The translations under genes and the position numbers were made by a program. From Gaertneriomyces semiglobifer (Eukaryota > Chytridiomycota > Chytridiomycetes > Spizellomycetales > Spizellomycetaceae), in contig JAHLKF010000025.1 of NCBI GenBank assembly GCA_025558075.1, positions 240,689 to 304,688 of the forward strand: a stretch of 64,000 bases of DNA, in the 5' to 3' direction. This document shows positions 56,547-64,000 of the stretch, piece after piece (position 1 is the stretch's first letter; every line of letters begins with the position of its first letter). The notes under the pieces were generated by a model that saw nothing but the letters and a program-made list of their open reading frames with translations, was not told the DNA's origin and ran no database searches.

Positions 56547-57074
56547 TTATTGTTGGATGTATCCGACAGGTTGTTCAACACAACAGATATTATGGTGTTT
56601 CAACATGTAAATATTCCCTTGACGATCTTGTGCTTGAATGCGACGCCTATGCGGTTTAATCTTCCAACACATGACTTCCAACGGTTTGGTGGGACAGTCG
56701 TCGTTGGAAATTTTGTCGATTCTTCTAGCAAGTTCGAGTTCATCTGGAAACCCTTCGATGTACAACGGACACAATGGAATATGTTCGTTGATCCATGTGT
56801 ATCGTTTTCCGACCGAGTAGACAGCATGGGCCCAGAAGAGGATACGTCGTCCAATACCGCGATCGAAATAGGTGAACAACTGGAGCTTGGTGATTGCATC
56901 GAGGGTGTGAACAATTCGGACATCGTAGAAGAGTTCGTTGGAGACTCGCCGACCATCTAACGGATGTTTGACAAAATCAATATGTCTTGCTACAAAGCGT
57001 TGAATGTTGTCGTAAGCCGAAACAGTTCGTTTCAACGTGTGGTCTGGTCTGTCTTGGGCTTGTCGTTTGCCCAT
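56547..57074 (-). CDS. uncharacterised viral-type protein, paralogue B
   Basis: 175 residues from ATG 57074 (MGKRQAQDRPDHTLKR). Shares the ARHIDFVKHPLDGRR, TLDAITKLQLFTYFDRGIG and RRILFWAHAVYS core with paralogue A, then has its own middle segment (IPLCPLYIEGFPDELELARR) before the common QGNIYMLKHHNICC end. Start is 54 nt downstream of a TATA box. Its first 43 bp overlap the end of the upstream gene (57032-57868) on the same strand. A second copy of a gene in tandem is typical of viral genome expansion. Confidence 0.62.
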   Translation of the reverse strand: MGKRQAQDRPDHTLKRTVSAYDNIQRFVARHIDFVKHPLDGRRVSNELFYDVRIVHTLDAITKLQLFTYFDRGIGRRILFWAHAVYSVGKRYTWINEHIPLCPLYIEGFPDELELARRIDKISNDDCPTKPLEVMCWKIKPHRRRIQAQDRQGNIYMLKHHNICCVEQPVGYIQQ

Positions 57075-57868
57075 TGTAAGACAGGATTCTGCTCCTTCAT
57101 GTTTGAAAGTAGTTGGGAGAGTTGCTTCCTTTTTATACTTGTACGAGCCCAAGGGATCCGATAGGGTGGTAGGATAGTATGCCGATGAAGTAGCATGAGC
57201 ACAACGTACTGGACCTTGGGAAACCGTTGGCGACCAAGCGATCCTTGTTTTTTGAGGTAATCAAAAGTCCGATGAAGTTGAAAGGCATCTTCCAGAACAA
57301 GTTGCACCTTATGGTACGGAACGTTCCACCGTGGACCACCAAGCCGGGAAATCAGTAGGGGTATAGCGGGATAAAGATGAGGGAGCTTGCGTTGCTTTAG
57401 GTACTTTCGAATAACTTCATAGATATTGCGAGACATCAACAGGGATCCGTGGATGTGTTTCTTTAAGTCACTTTCCAATGTGGGCGGCAGTTTGGTGGTC
57501 GCATGTCCTAGAAGCTGAAAGAAGGTTCTACGTATTCGATAAAGTCGATCATAGTGGTGTGTACGTTGGCGGTTCATTTTCCATTGTTGTTCGTCTTGAT
57601 AATCCATAACCATGGGATGCGCAGTTTCTTCATCTTCAACAACACAGTACCGGTGGTACCCAAAAGGTTCAGGGTCGCACCAAGCAATCTGCGACGACGT
57701 GAATATCGGAAGATGATCGTCGTCTGAGTCATAATACGCCGGCTCAGAGGGTAACAATGGTGGGGAACGTGGCGCAGGATCATTAGGAACGTTGTGGGCC
57801 GAGTTCCATTCATCAGGACTGACCTCGATCCCCAACTCGGCAAGCATGGACAGGTATGTGTTGGACAT
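57032..57868 (-). CDS. uncharacterised protein, possibly VLTF-3-like
   Basis: 278 residues from ATG 57868 (MSNTYLSMLAELGIEV), 53 nt downstream of a TATA box. The first third is acidic and Pro/His-rich. Then comes a helical domain: HHYDRLYRIRRTFFQLLGH, NIYEVIRKYLKQRKLPHLYP, PLLISRLGG, then FPKVQYVVLMLLHRH and RTSIKRKQLSQLLS. The order and spacing (short Lys-Lys-x-x-K helix, a P-x-I-x-x-x-L-x-G turn, then a long R-x-x-F-x-x-x-x-Y-V-L-x-x-L helix) recall poxvirus/giant-virus late transcription factor 3. No zinc ribbon is visible at the start, so this is a tentative structural resemblance. Confidence 0.4.
   Translation of the reverse strand: MSNTYLSMLAELGIEVSPDEWNSAHNVPNDPAPRSPPLLPSEPAYYDSDDDHLPIFTSSQIAWCDPEPFGYHRYCVVEDEETAHPMVMDYQDEQQWKMNRQRTHHYDRLYRIRRTFFQLLGHATTKLPPTLESDLKKHIHGSLLMSRNIYEVIRKYLKQRKLPHLYPAIPLLISRLGGPRWNVPYHKVQLVLEDAFQLHRTFDYLKKQGSLGRQRFPKVQYVVLMLLHRHTILPPYRIPWARTSIKRKQLSQLLSNMKEQNPVLQWANDKPKTDQTTR
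57128..57137 (-). promoter_or_regulatory. TATA box for 56547-57074
   Basis: TATAAAAAGG on the minus strand, 54 nt upstream of the ATG at 57074, inside the coding region of 57032-57868. Confidence 0.5.
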
Positions 57869-57920
57869 GTTTTGGAAAAAGCTCGGTAACCCGGAAAAGA
57901 GATGAAAAAAGTGTATCGCC

Positions 57921-57930
57921 CTTTATATAT
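57921..57930 (-). promoter_or_regulatory. TATA box for 57032-57868
   Basis: ATATATAAAG on the minus strand, 53 nt upstream of the ATG at 57868 and just past the stop of the fibre gene. Confidence 0.5.
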
Positions 57931-57937
57931 TTTTTAT

Positions 57938-60900
57938 TCAACCAACTTTAGTTACTATAAACCAGGACATGGTAACATCATCGAGTGCGAACGGTGCAGC
58001 GTCAGGTATATCCGTAGTAATCGTAGTATAAGGGTAAAGCATTCTGAACATAACGGTGTTCTGGTAATTCGTCACCTCCTTTATATGAACACATATATCG
58101 AATATGAGTGACTGGTTAGATCCAGCCGTAGTAGTCGTCACTCCAGATTCTTTGAATGTCAACTGATTGCTTTGACCCAACAACGTCGAAACTAAATAGG
58201 TACCATTATCGGCGCGCACAACATTGTTTGCCTGTAAACGCCACTCGTAGGTAGTGGATTGGTTACGTAGTGGTGATTTCCAAGTAAGGTGTACTTTGAA
58301 AGCGTACACACCCGTTGGTAACGTCACATAACCTAAACGGATGCTTCCCGATGGTGCGGACATATATGTTACTGCAGGTACGAAATCCCCTGTCGGAACA
58401 CCTGATATCGCTTCGAAAGCGAAATACCCCAGTGTTCGGTCCGAAGGAGGTGCCCAAGTGTAGTTGGTAAATCGAAAGACTGCGGAATTCTGAGTCGTAG
58501 CCACAGGGAGAACAGGTTTACCAGTGAGCTCCTCATAGGACAGCGTATTTTTGAAAGCCAAATCGCCCAGTTGTCGGTTTTGAACACGAAACTCGTTGGA
58601 GACGTGAGCCTTCCCACAATGAACAGTATCCACAACATTCAACGATGTATCCAAAGAGATACCGTTTTTCGATATCAAGTCTCCGGTGAACTTGACCATC
58701 TTCAAAATCGCATCGCCATATGTTTGTGCAGCGTTCGTGCGCAAAATAACCAATCTCAAATAGGAACATGGTTGGGCACTGCTCACAGGCACTGTGGAGG
58801 TCTGACTTGGGCTCAGTTGAGCGTCCGCCACAGAGAGTAGAACATTCCAAGTAACACCGTCGATTGATCCGCATAGAGTATAAGCAGCAGGCACTCCGAT
58901 TGTCACCAACGTAAAAGTGAGCTTCTTACATAAGATGGGTTCTGGCAATCGTAGTTGAAACCATTCACCTTTTAGATCTCCTTGGTTACTTGGGGTTGTT
59001 GCATTCAATACATATGCTCCTGTAGCTGCATTGTATGCGGTGGTGACTGTCCTCCACGAAGGTGAACCTCCGTTCCCAGCATATCCAAAACCACCTCCAG
59101 GACCCGTATTTACGTAGAACGAACTACTCGCTGACGCCTCATAAGTACCGTTCCCATAGGGTAAATCAACGAATGTCGAAGTATGGGTGGATTGAAATGT
59201 TGCCGGGGGGAAGACCAAGTCTCGATTGTCCCAGTTGGAAAGTGTTCCCAACGGGAACTTGGCCTGGTTAACCGTGATAGCGCCATTGTTGTCCAAAGTA
59301 GCAAGTGTCGGTTTGTTGATGATATCGTCGCTATTCCAGTCCAGACTCTGTTTAAGTGCCAGGGCACCTATGGGCACACCCTTCACTTTCAGGTTACCCA
59401 ACATGTTCACATCCCCCGTCCCAGGTTCCACGGCAATTCCGCCGCTCACATTGTCGGACTGTAGTAGCAGAGACCCTCCACCGGTATTACGCAACATACA
59501 GGTGTTCGGTCCACCGTTGCCAGTGTATATAGATGAATTGTATTGGAGAAAAGCCCCCTTGGTGGTGTCGTTAGCAAGGCGTACTTGTGTAAAAGCATTC
59601 GCATGCTTGAATCGGTTGGTGCATATCATTTGAACCAATGTGGTATTCACAGCCTTGCTGCCAACGTTCATGGAACCTGTTGTTTCAATGTTGGTGTATT
59701 CCATGTAATGCGTGGTATCGTTGGTTGCAATGGTAACTGGCGATTTCGGAACATAGTATTCAATGTAACCTTGATTCACACCGTTGCTCAACAAAGTCAA
59801 GTGTCCGAGACTTAACCAAGGTGTGTTGGTCACATTGGTGAATGTGTACAGAAGCACTCGTGGTGACGCAACTAATTCGGATCGGGTGTTACCGACGTAT
59901 ACTGAAAGCTCGACCGTGTTGGAGATCGTCTGACGCACGATACGGAAATAGAGATGGCGCGGATCCGTTAGAGTGTGGGTTGCAGAAGCCACTTTTGTCG
60001 GCTCACTGTTAAAACGTGTATATACATCCACCACACGATTGGCCCGGAAGAGGATATTGATTTGCGGTGGTCGGCTCCCAGGTTGGTCGTCAACTTCGTA
60101 CGTATCAAACATACGAATAAGGACACCAAACCATCTGGTGCTTTCACCAACAGCGTTGAGCCGGATACGTCCTTCAACGGTTGCATCGAGATTGTAGTTG
60201 TGAAATACGGCCCCATACATCTGATCGAAATTGTCTGGCGATCCCGCAACAGACAATCGCGCTGCCCATTTTTTCGGTAGCCAATCGTAACGAGCGAACC
60301 GCGGCTTGCCAGCTGCACCATAAAACAATTTCGTGGATACGTATCCGTTGAGAGGATCCAAACATTCCCAATGATACGGGGCAAATGATCTGTACCATTG
60401 TGAAACCGGTATGGGTGCATCTGCGTACGCGCCAACGACACGCTCATACTCTTCTCGGTAGGTCTTCCACTGATGAGGTGAATCCAAAGTGTATAGGAAC
60501 AGATACTTCTCCAAAGTGTCAACGACAGGGTACATTGTACTCAACTGATCGTGGGAACAACAGAGGTGGTCATACGTTGTAGGATCTTGAGCTTGGACAA
60601 GGGTTGGGTTGTTGACCATCCACACAGTGAGATATCCAGCTGCTTTGAACAAGGCCACTTGTTGAAGTTCAAAGTCAGAGAACACCATTCGGTCCGGAGT
60701 CAATCCAATGGTTCGACATTCATTCAGTAAGGCAGTAGGGTCTCCATTTTTGAGTTCCAAGAAAATGATAACCTGAGGATACTTTCTCAAAGCGTCCCAA
60801 GCTTCACGTAGGGTGGGTAAGGGTTGTCCATCAAAGAGATGGGACCATCCAGTTTTGAGGTGCCCCTTTTGGAGTTGTCCAGAAGTATTTCCAGGGTACT

Positions 60901-62971
60901 CGTATTCTTCCATATCATTGTGTGACAGGTACCAGACACCATCCACGGTACGGCAAACATCAAATTCGATGTACTTGAGTCTCCCCCTTTGAATCAGACG
61001 TTCCACATTGGATAATGAATAGATAGGAATCGACAAGGGTCCAAAACGATGGGCAATGACAATGTTACGATCGGACATGTCGAGTTCCACTGTCTTGATT
61101 TGATCATCATCATCATCATCATCTGGGACACCACCATCATCACCACCCTGATCAATGGCTTTTTGAATTTCCTGTTGCAATGTACGATAATTGACCAGTT
61201 CTGTTCCTTCATACGCTGAGCCCGGATCACCCGTAGCATTATGATCGTAGAATGCTCGAGCATTGCTATCCTCGTCTACAATCACTACAAAGGCGTCCGC
61301 GCCGTTAGAACCGCCATAAGCTTTAGCAATGGCTGCGGTCGATAGTCCTAAACACGCTGCCAAAGCACCCATGGTAATGATGGTACCGTTGTTGGCATAC
61401 CAAGAGACAACACTGTTTGCTAAACCTCCCAAAGATCCAGCAACACCTTCCTTGACAAGATCTCCAGCTGCCGAGCTCCCTTGTCCTGGAGCTTTTGTCG
61501 CTAAGCTGATGACACCGTTGCTGATGCTTATTCCAGTTCCACCACTGTAATTTCCAGAGATTTTGCCGGTGTTGTTATCCACACTGATACCTCCACTGCC
61601 ATGATAATTTCCTTTGATGATGTGATGAGAACCATCCTGTGAGGTTACCGTTGTTAGAGTCGCATTGTCCACCAGTTTGGTTAGGTCCACTTTGATCTTC
61701 ACTTCTTCCGTGTCCGGATGAGTGTCAACGTTCAATGTCTGATTGTCAATCAGGTTCTTGACATCCACTTCAATTAAATACAAAGGACGGTTGGATACAT
61801 CCTGGGTTGTTTTGATACGAAGTGTCCTCTTATCAATCAATCCTTCAGTACGAGCCGCTAGACGACCAGCAGCGTCCGGATCGGGATATTCAGCTGGTGG
61901 ACTTAACAACTGCTTCATCATTGTGTTGGTGTCAAATTGAACGCCAAAGCTTGCCAACTTGGCCGGTTTGGTGGTATCATTGTCTGGTTGGGGATCGTAT
62001 GTGTGAAGTGTCCAGTCATGGTTGATGGACATTTGAAACTTAGCTTTGTCATAAGTCAGGGTTTTTCGATCCAGGACATGATGAAAATTGATGCTAAGAC
62101 CGGGCGGTTTCTCGATATTGTTGGCAGGTAATACAACCAGTGTATCGTCGTGGATGACTGTAAGCGCTTTCGGTTGATAGGGCATTCCAGTGTCATCATC
62201 CAATGGAAGCTCTTCGTCGGTGTAGAGATCCTCAGTATCCACAACATTCAGAGGGGGTTTGTAACGAATGTTGAGTTCCTTTTTCTTGAACGTCCCCGCC
62301 TTTCTTGGAGTAGTTGTAATAGATACAGGAGAGTCTTTCCCCGGTCGCATGAATCGCCAGACGTAGAAAACAGGTGCACACACATTGTCAGGGAACTCCA
62401 TCACATTGAGAATGTTGAAACCTCCCGAAGTGATGTATATCGGTGAGTAGACAGCACCTAAACTGATCGGTCCCAAGGGAAGCTCTCCAAAAAAGAATTC
62501 CTTGCTGCATTCGTAACCGTCAGGGTTGTTGGGGTCATCCCTGTCGGAACCGCTTCCAAAAAGAACTTGGCGGGCACCGATATTTTTGATCGTGAGTGTT
62601 CCGTCTTCTTTGACCTTGAAAAAGGTATCATCTGATTTGAGTTGGATCTTAGGATTCCCCGGTGTTTCTATAATGGGGGCGTCAAACGATTTGGTAGTCG
62701 ACAGAGCTCCTTGAGGTGTGACTCGAAACTTCTCACTGTCCAGTTTGAGTGTTACAACGGCATTCTCTTGGTCGATGAGTAAAGGTGGTGCATGGTCAGG
62801 TATAAGGGCGGGGATGTCGGCCTTCACTGCTAACTGATCGTCCTCATTGATTTTCAACGACGTTGGATCCAAACGAAGCGTAATCTTGTTGTTACTATCC
62901 ACAACGAGAGGAACATCGGCACTCACACCGCCTACTCCGCCCGGTCGACGTCCAATAGTGGAGCCACCCAT
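57938..62971 (-). CDS. giant fibre protein with adenovirus-like shaft and glycerophosphodiester phosphodiesterase domain
   Basis: Intact frame of 1,677 residues. After a Gly-rich start, three shaft repeats (residues about 21-130) read PLVVDSNNKITLRLD, PLLIDQENAVVTLKLD and PIIETPGNPKIQLK, the triple beta-spiral pattern of adenovirus fibres. An unrecognised region follows, then Gly/Asn repeats (GNYHGSGGISVDNNTGKI) and a hydrophobic stretch at about 523-550. After an Asp run at about 617-623 comes a GDPD domain (about 630-890): AHRFGP, YIEFDV, LSHND and FLELK give the catalytic His, Glu/Asp, His and Glu. The rest is tail-fibre-like: DGRIRL-type beta sheet, DDIINKPTLA, a discoidin-like segment near 1300-1400 (EWFQLRLPEPI), YEELTGKPVLP, and a beta-rich C-terminal knob. 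Likely binds the host surface and cleaves a glycerophosphodiester or phospholipid there. Confidence 0.75.
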   Translation of the reverse strand: MGGSTIGRRPGGVGGVSADVPLVVDSNNKITLRLDPTSLKINEDDQLAVKADIPALIPDHAPPLLIDQENAVVTLKLDSEKFRVTPQGALSTTKSFDAPIIETPGNPKIQLKSDDTFFKVKEDGTLTIKNIGARQVLFGSGSDRDDPNNPDGYECSKEFFFGELPLGPISLGAVYSPIYITSGGFNILNVMEFPDNVCAPVFYVWRFMRPGKDSPVSITTTPRKAGTFKKKELNIRYKPPLNVVDTEDLYTDEELPLDDDTGMPYQPKALTVIHDDTLVVLPANNIEKPPGLSINFHHVLDRKTLTYDKAKFQMSINHDWTLHTYDPQPDNDTTKPAKLASFGVQFDTNTMMKQLLSPPAEYPDPDAAGRLAARTEGLIDKRTLRIKTTQDVSNRPLYLIEVDVKNLIDNQTLNVDTHPDTEEVKIKVDLTKLVDNATLTTVTSQDGSHHIIKGNYHGSGGISVDNNTGKISGNYSGGTGISISNGVISLATKAPGQGSSAAGDLVKEGVAGSLGGLANSVVSWYANNGTIITMGALAACLGLSTAAIAKAYGGSNGADAFVVIVDEDSNARAFYDHNATGDPGSAYEGTELVNYRTLQQEIQKAIDQGGDDGGVPDDDDDDDQIKTVELDMSDRNIVIAHRFGPLSIPIYSLSNVERLIQRGRLKYIEFDVCRTVDGVWYLSHNDMEEYEYPGNTSGQLQKGHLKTGWSHLFDGQPLPTLREAWDALRKYPQVIIFLELKNGDPTALLNECRTIGLTPDRMVFSDFELQQVALFKAAGYLTVWMVNNPTLVQAQDPTTYDHLCCSHDQLSTMYPVVDTLEKYLFLYTLDSPHQWKTYREEYERVVGAYADAPIPVSQWYRSFAPYHWECLDPLNGYVSTKLFYGAAGKPRFARYDWLPKKWAARLSVAGSPDNFDQMYGAVFHNYNLDATVEGRIRLNAVGESTRWFGVLIRMFDTYEVDDQPGSRPPQINILFRANRVVDVYTRFNSEPTKVASATHTLTDPRHLYFRIVRQTISNTVELSVYVGNTRSELVASPRVLLYTFTNVTNTPWLSLGHLTLLSNGVNQGYIEYYVPKSPVTIATNDTTHYMEYTNIETTGSMNVGSKAVNTTLVQMICTNRFKHANAFTQVRLANDTTKGAFLQYNSSIYTGNGGPNTCMLRNTGGGSLLLQSDNVSGGIAVEPGTGDVNMLGNLKVKGVPIGALALKQSLDWNSDDIINKPTLATLDNNGAITVNQAKFPLGTLSNWDNRDLVFPPATFQSTHTSTFVDLPYGNGTYEASASSSFYVNTGPGGGFGYAGNGGSPSWRTVTTAYNAATGAYVLNATTPSNQGDLKGEWFQLRLPEPILCKKLTFTLVTIGVPAAYTLCGSIDGVTWNVLLSVADAQLSPSQTSTVPVSSAQPCSYLRLVILRTNAAQTYGDAILKMVKFTGDLISKNGISLDTSLNVVDTVHCGKAHVSNEFRVQNRQLGDLAFKNTLSYEELTGKPVLPVATTQNSAVFRFTNYTWAPPSDRTLGYFAFEAISGVPTGDFVPAVTYMSAPSGSIRLGYVTLPTGVYAFKVHLTWKSPLRNQSTTYEWRLQANNVVRADNGTYLVSTLLGQSNQLTFKESGVTTTTAGSNQSLIFDICVHIKEVTNYQNTVMFRMLYPYTTITTDIPDAAPFALDDVTMSWFIVTKVG
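61103..61123. repeat. ATC trinucleotide run
   Basis: Seven ATC units on the plus strand, encoding a poly-Asp linker just before the GDPD domain of the fibre protein. Confidence 0.85.
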
Positions 62972-63054
62972 TGTTGGTTGGTTACGTATACTGTCGGTTG
63001 CATACTATCTAGCTGATCTTTTTGTGTGCATCTCATCATATTGGGGCGAACAAA
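62972..63054. promoter_or_regulatory. divergent promoter between fibre and truncated gene
   Basis: 83 bp between the ATGs at 62971 (-) and 63055 (+). TAGATAGTATGC and GTATACGTAACC occur, but there is no TATA box like those of the other element genes, suggesting a different expression class. Confidence 0.35.
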
Positions 63055-64000
63055 ATGAACGCCGACCCACGTTCGCAGATCCTCTTGAACCAATTGGGAG
63101 ACGTCCCAACGATTCCTCAACGCAAGCTGGCTGTCTTTGTGGCGCCATTAGAGAAACTCAAGTTCAAAAAACGACGAGGGCGTGGGGGTACCAGCTACAA
63201 CAACCCAAATAACCTCGTCAAGGAACACGTGAAGAAAGACCTCCCCGACAAAAAGGAGGAAGAGGAAGAGGATGATGAACCAAAAGTACAAGTTGATCCA
63301 AAACAAAAGGTAACGAATTGGTTAGACAAACTAAAACAGGACACGCTGCTGCCGCCGACACCTTCTCTACCGAAAAGACGCACGACAGTACCCAACAAGG
63401 AAAAACATGGTGTTCCATCAGTGGACGAGAAGGAGGCACAAGAAGAACGGAAGCGCTTGATCGCCCATCATGGCGGGCCGGTAGCATATATGAACAAAGT
63501 TCAATCAGGAAAGATCAACGTCCACACACTTGTACCTGAAGGCGACATAGCACGACCTATGGTCGTGGACTCGAGTCCAACAAATGAACCAGCCAAACAG
63601 AAAAGAGGGGGCAAGGCTGCAAAGAAACAAAGTCACAGCAAACCAGAACCCATGGAAGTGGATAAGAAATCGAAAACCCAGAAGAAACAGAGTGTGACGA
63701 AACCAGAACCCATGGAAGTAGATACAACATCAAAAGCCCATAAGAAACCAGAACCTGTAAAGGATCAGGTCAAAGCAAAGAAAAGTGTTTATGAGGAGGG
63801 AAAGGAGCTACAACAGCAACCACCGTCCTCTCTGATAACAAAAAAGACACCGGAAAATAAACGCCATACGAAAGAAGCGATCACGGACGTTATACGTACA
63901 AAGGTCATATCGAAGGGGAATGCCGGTGGAACTACATTAGGCAAACACACCAGTAGTGATATGTATGAACTCCACAACATTTTCGGGGGCAAAGTGGACT
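63055..64000 (+). CDS. lysine-rich protein, truncated by window end
   Basis: Open frame from ATG 63055 (MNADPRSQILLNQLGDVP) with no stop in the remaining 946 bp. A short folded-looking start (QRKLAVFVAPLEKLKF) leads to a basic, RG-containing patch (KKRRGRGGTSYNNP). Then follows a long Lys/Glu-rich, probably disordered stretch with two KPEPMEVD repeats (around 63645-63720) and a short ordered segment (EAQEERKRLIAHHGGPVAYM). Such an N-terminal extension could precede an enzyme or virion protein. Nothing visible identifies it. Confidence 0.55.
   Translation, partial: MNADPRSQILLNQLGDVPTIPQRKLAVFVAPLEKLKFKKRRGRGGTSYNNPNNLVKEHVKKDLPDKKEEEEEDDEPKVQVDPKQKVTNWLDKLKQDTLLPPTPSLPKRRTTVPNKEKHGVPSVDEKEAQEERKRLIAHHGGPVAYMNKVQSGKINVHTLVPEGDIARPMVVDSSPTNEPAKQKRGGKAAKKQSHSKPEPMEVDKKSKTQKKQSVTKPEPMEVDTTSKAHKKPEPVKDQVKAKKSVYEEGKELQQQPPSSLITKKTPENKRHTKEAITDVIRTKVISKGNAGGTTLGKHTSSDMYELHNIFGGKVD

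Larger units (their letters stand above)
55461..64000. mobile_element. virus-like element, left part, beside tRNA-Asp
   Basis: 8.5 kb of compact intronless genes: five on the minus strand followed by a divergent one that runs off the window. Gene starts have near-constant TATA boxes and one pair of genes overlaps by 43 bp. An adenovirus-like fibre with a phosphodiesterase domain, a possible VLTF-3-like factor and lineage-specific paralogues indicate a dsDNA virus or Polinton-like/adenovirus-like element. No frame is broken, so it may be recent or active. The right end, capsid, polymerase and integrase genes would lie outside the window. Confidence 0.65.

Noticed and set aside
59968..60522. 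184-codon minus-strand frame inside the fibre gene
   Set aside because: Alternative frame of the same strand within the GDPD coding region; no domain, and the main frame is intact.

Overview
The window reads as nuclear DNA of a zoosporic (chytrid-like) fungus. Host genes are eukaryotic and mostly split by short GT-AG introns of about 45-75 nt. They include fungal Ran-pathway and AA9-type oxidase genes, and a CCDC146-like axonemal coiled-coil gene that only makes sense in a lineage with flagellated cells. A class C (GABA-B-like) receptor also fits chytrids.

Regions: (1) 0.5-32.3 kb is ordinary host sequence: a Hippo/MST-type kinase, a Yrb30-like Ran-binding protein, a CCDC146-like protein, LSM7, SWC4/DMAP1, DDX41, BCD1 (box C/D snoRNP assembly), a zinc-motif protein, a possibly myristoylated protein, SOF1/DCAF13, two alpha/beta-hydrolase-type genes, a decayed Ty3-type gag, a CoA-diphosphatase-type Nudix enzyme, a Cys-rich membrane protein and a class I photolyase. 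RNA-processing and ribosome-biogenesis genes are common here, and CACGTG boxes lie just upstream of several starts. (2) 32.7-39.05 kb is a GC-richer block flanked by about 0.27 kb direct repeats. It holds genes resembling giant-virus (Nucleocytoviricota) genes: a virion structural-like gene with several breaks, an A1L/VLTF-2-like zinc-finger factor, a frameshifted conserved viral gene, and a possible TnpB/Fanzor-like zinc-finger scrap. It looks like a decaying endogenous viral element. (3) 39.7-54.4 kb is host sequence again: an AA9-like lytic polysaccharide monooxygenase, a class C GPCR, a multi-exon unknown with a PAS-like tail, a small membrane protein and an F-box-like gene with two frame breaks. 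(4) A tRNA-Asp(GTC) gene at 55389-55460 is followed 24 bp later by a compact, intronless block that runs off the window end. It encodes a RING protein, two diverged paralogues, a possible VLTF-3-like protein, a 1,677-residue fibre with adenovirus-like shaft repeats and an embedded glycerophosphodiester phosphodiesterase domain, and the start of a lysine-rich protein. Its TATA boxes sit at a near-constant distance from the start codons. This is the most interesting part: an apparently intact viral or virus-derived element beside a tRNA gene.

Intron positions come from reading splice sites by eye and keeping the reading frame open. Family names come from motif recognition only; no database search was run.
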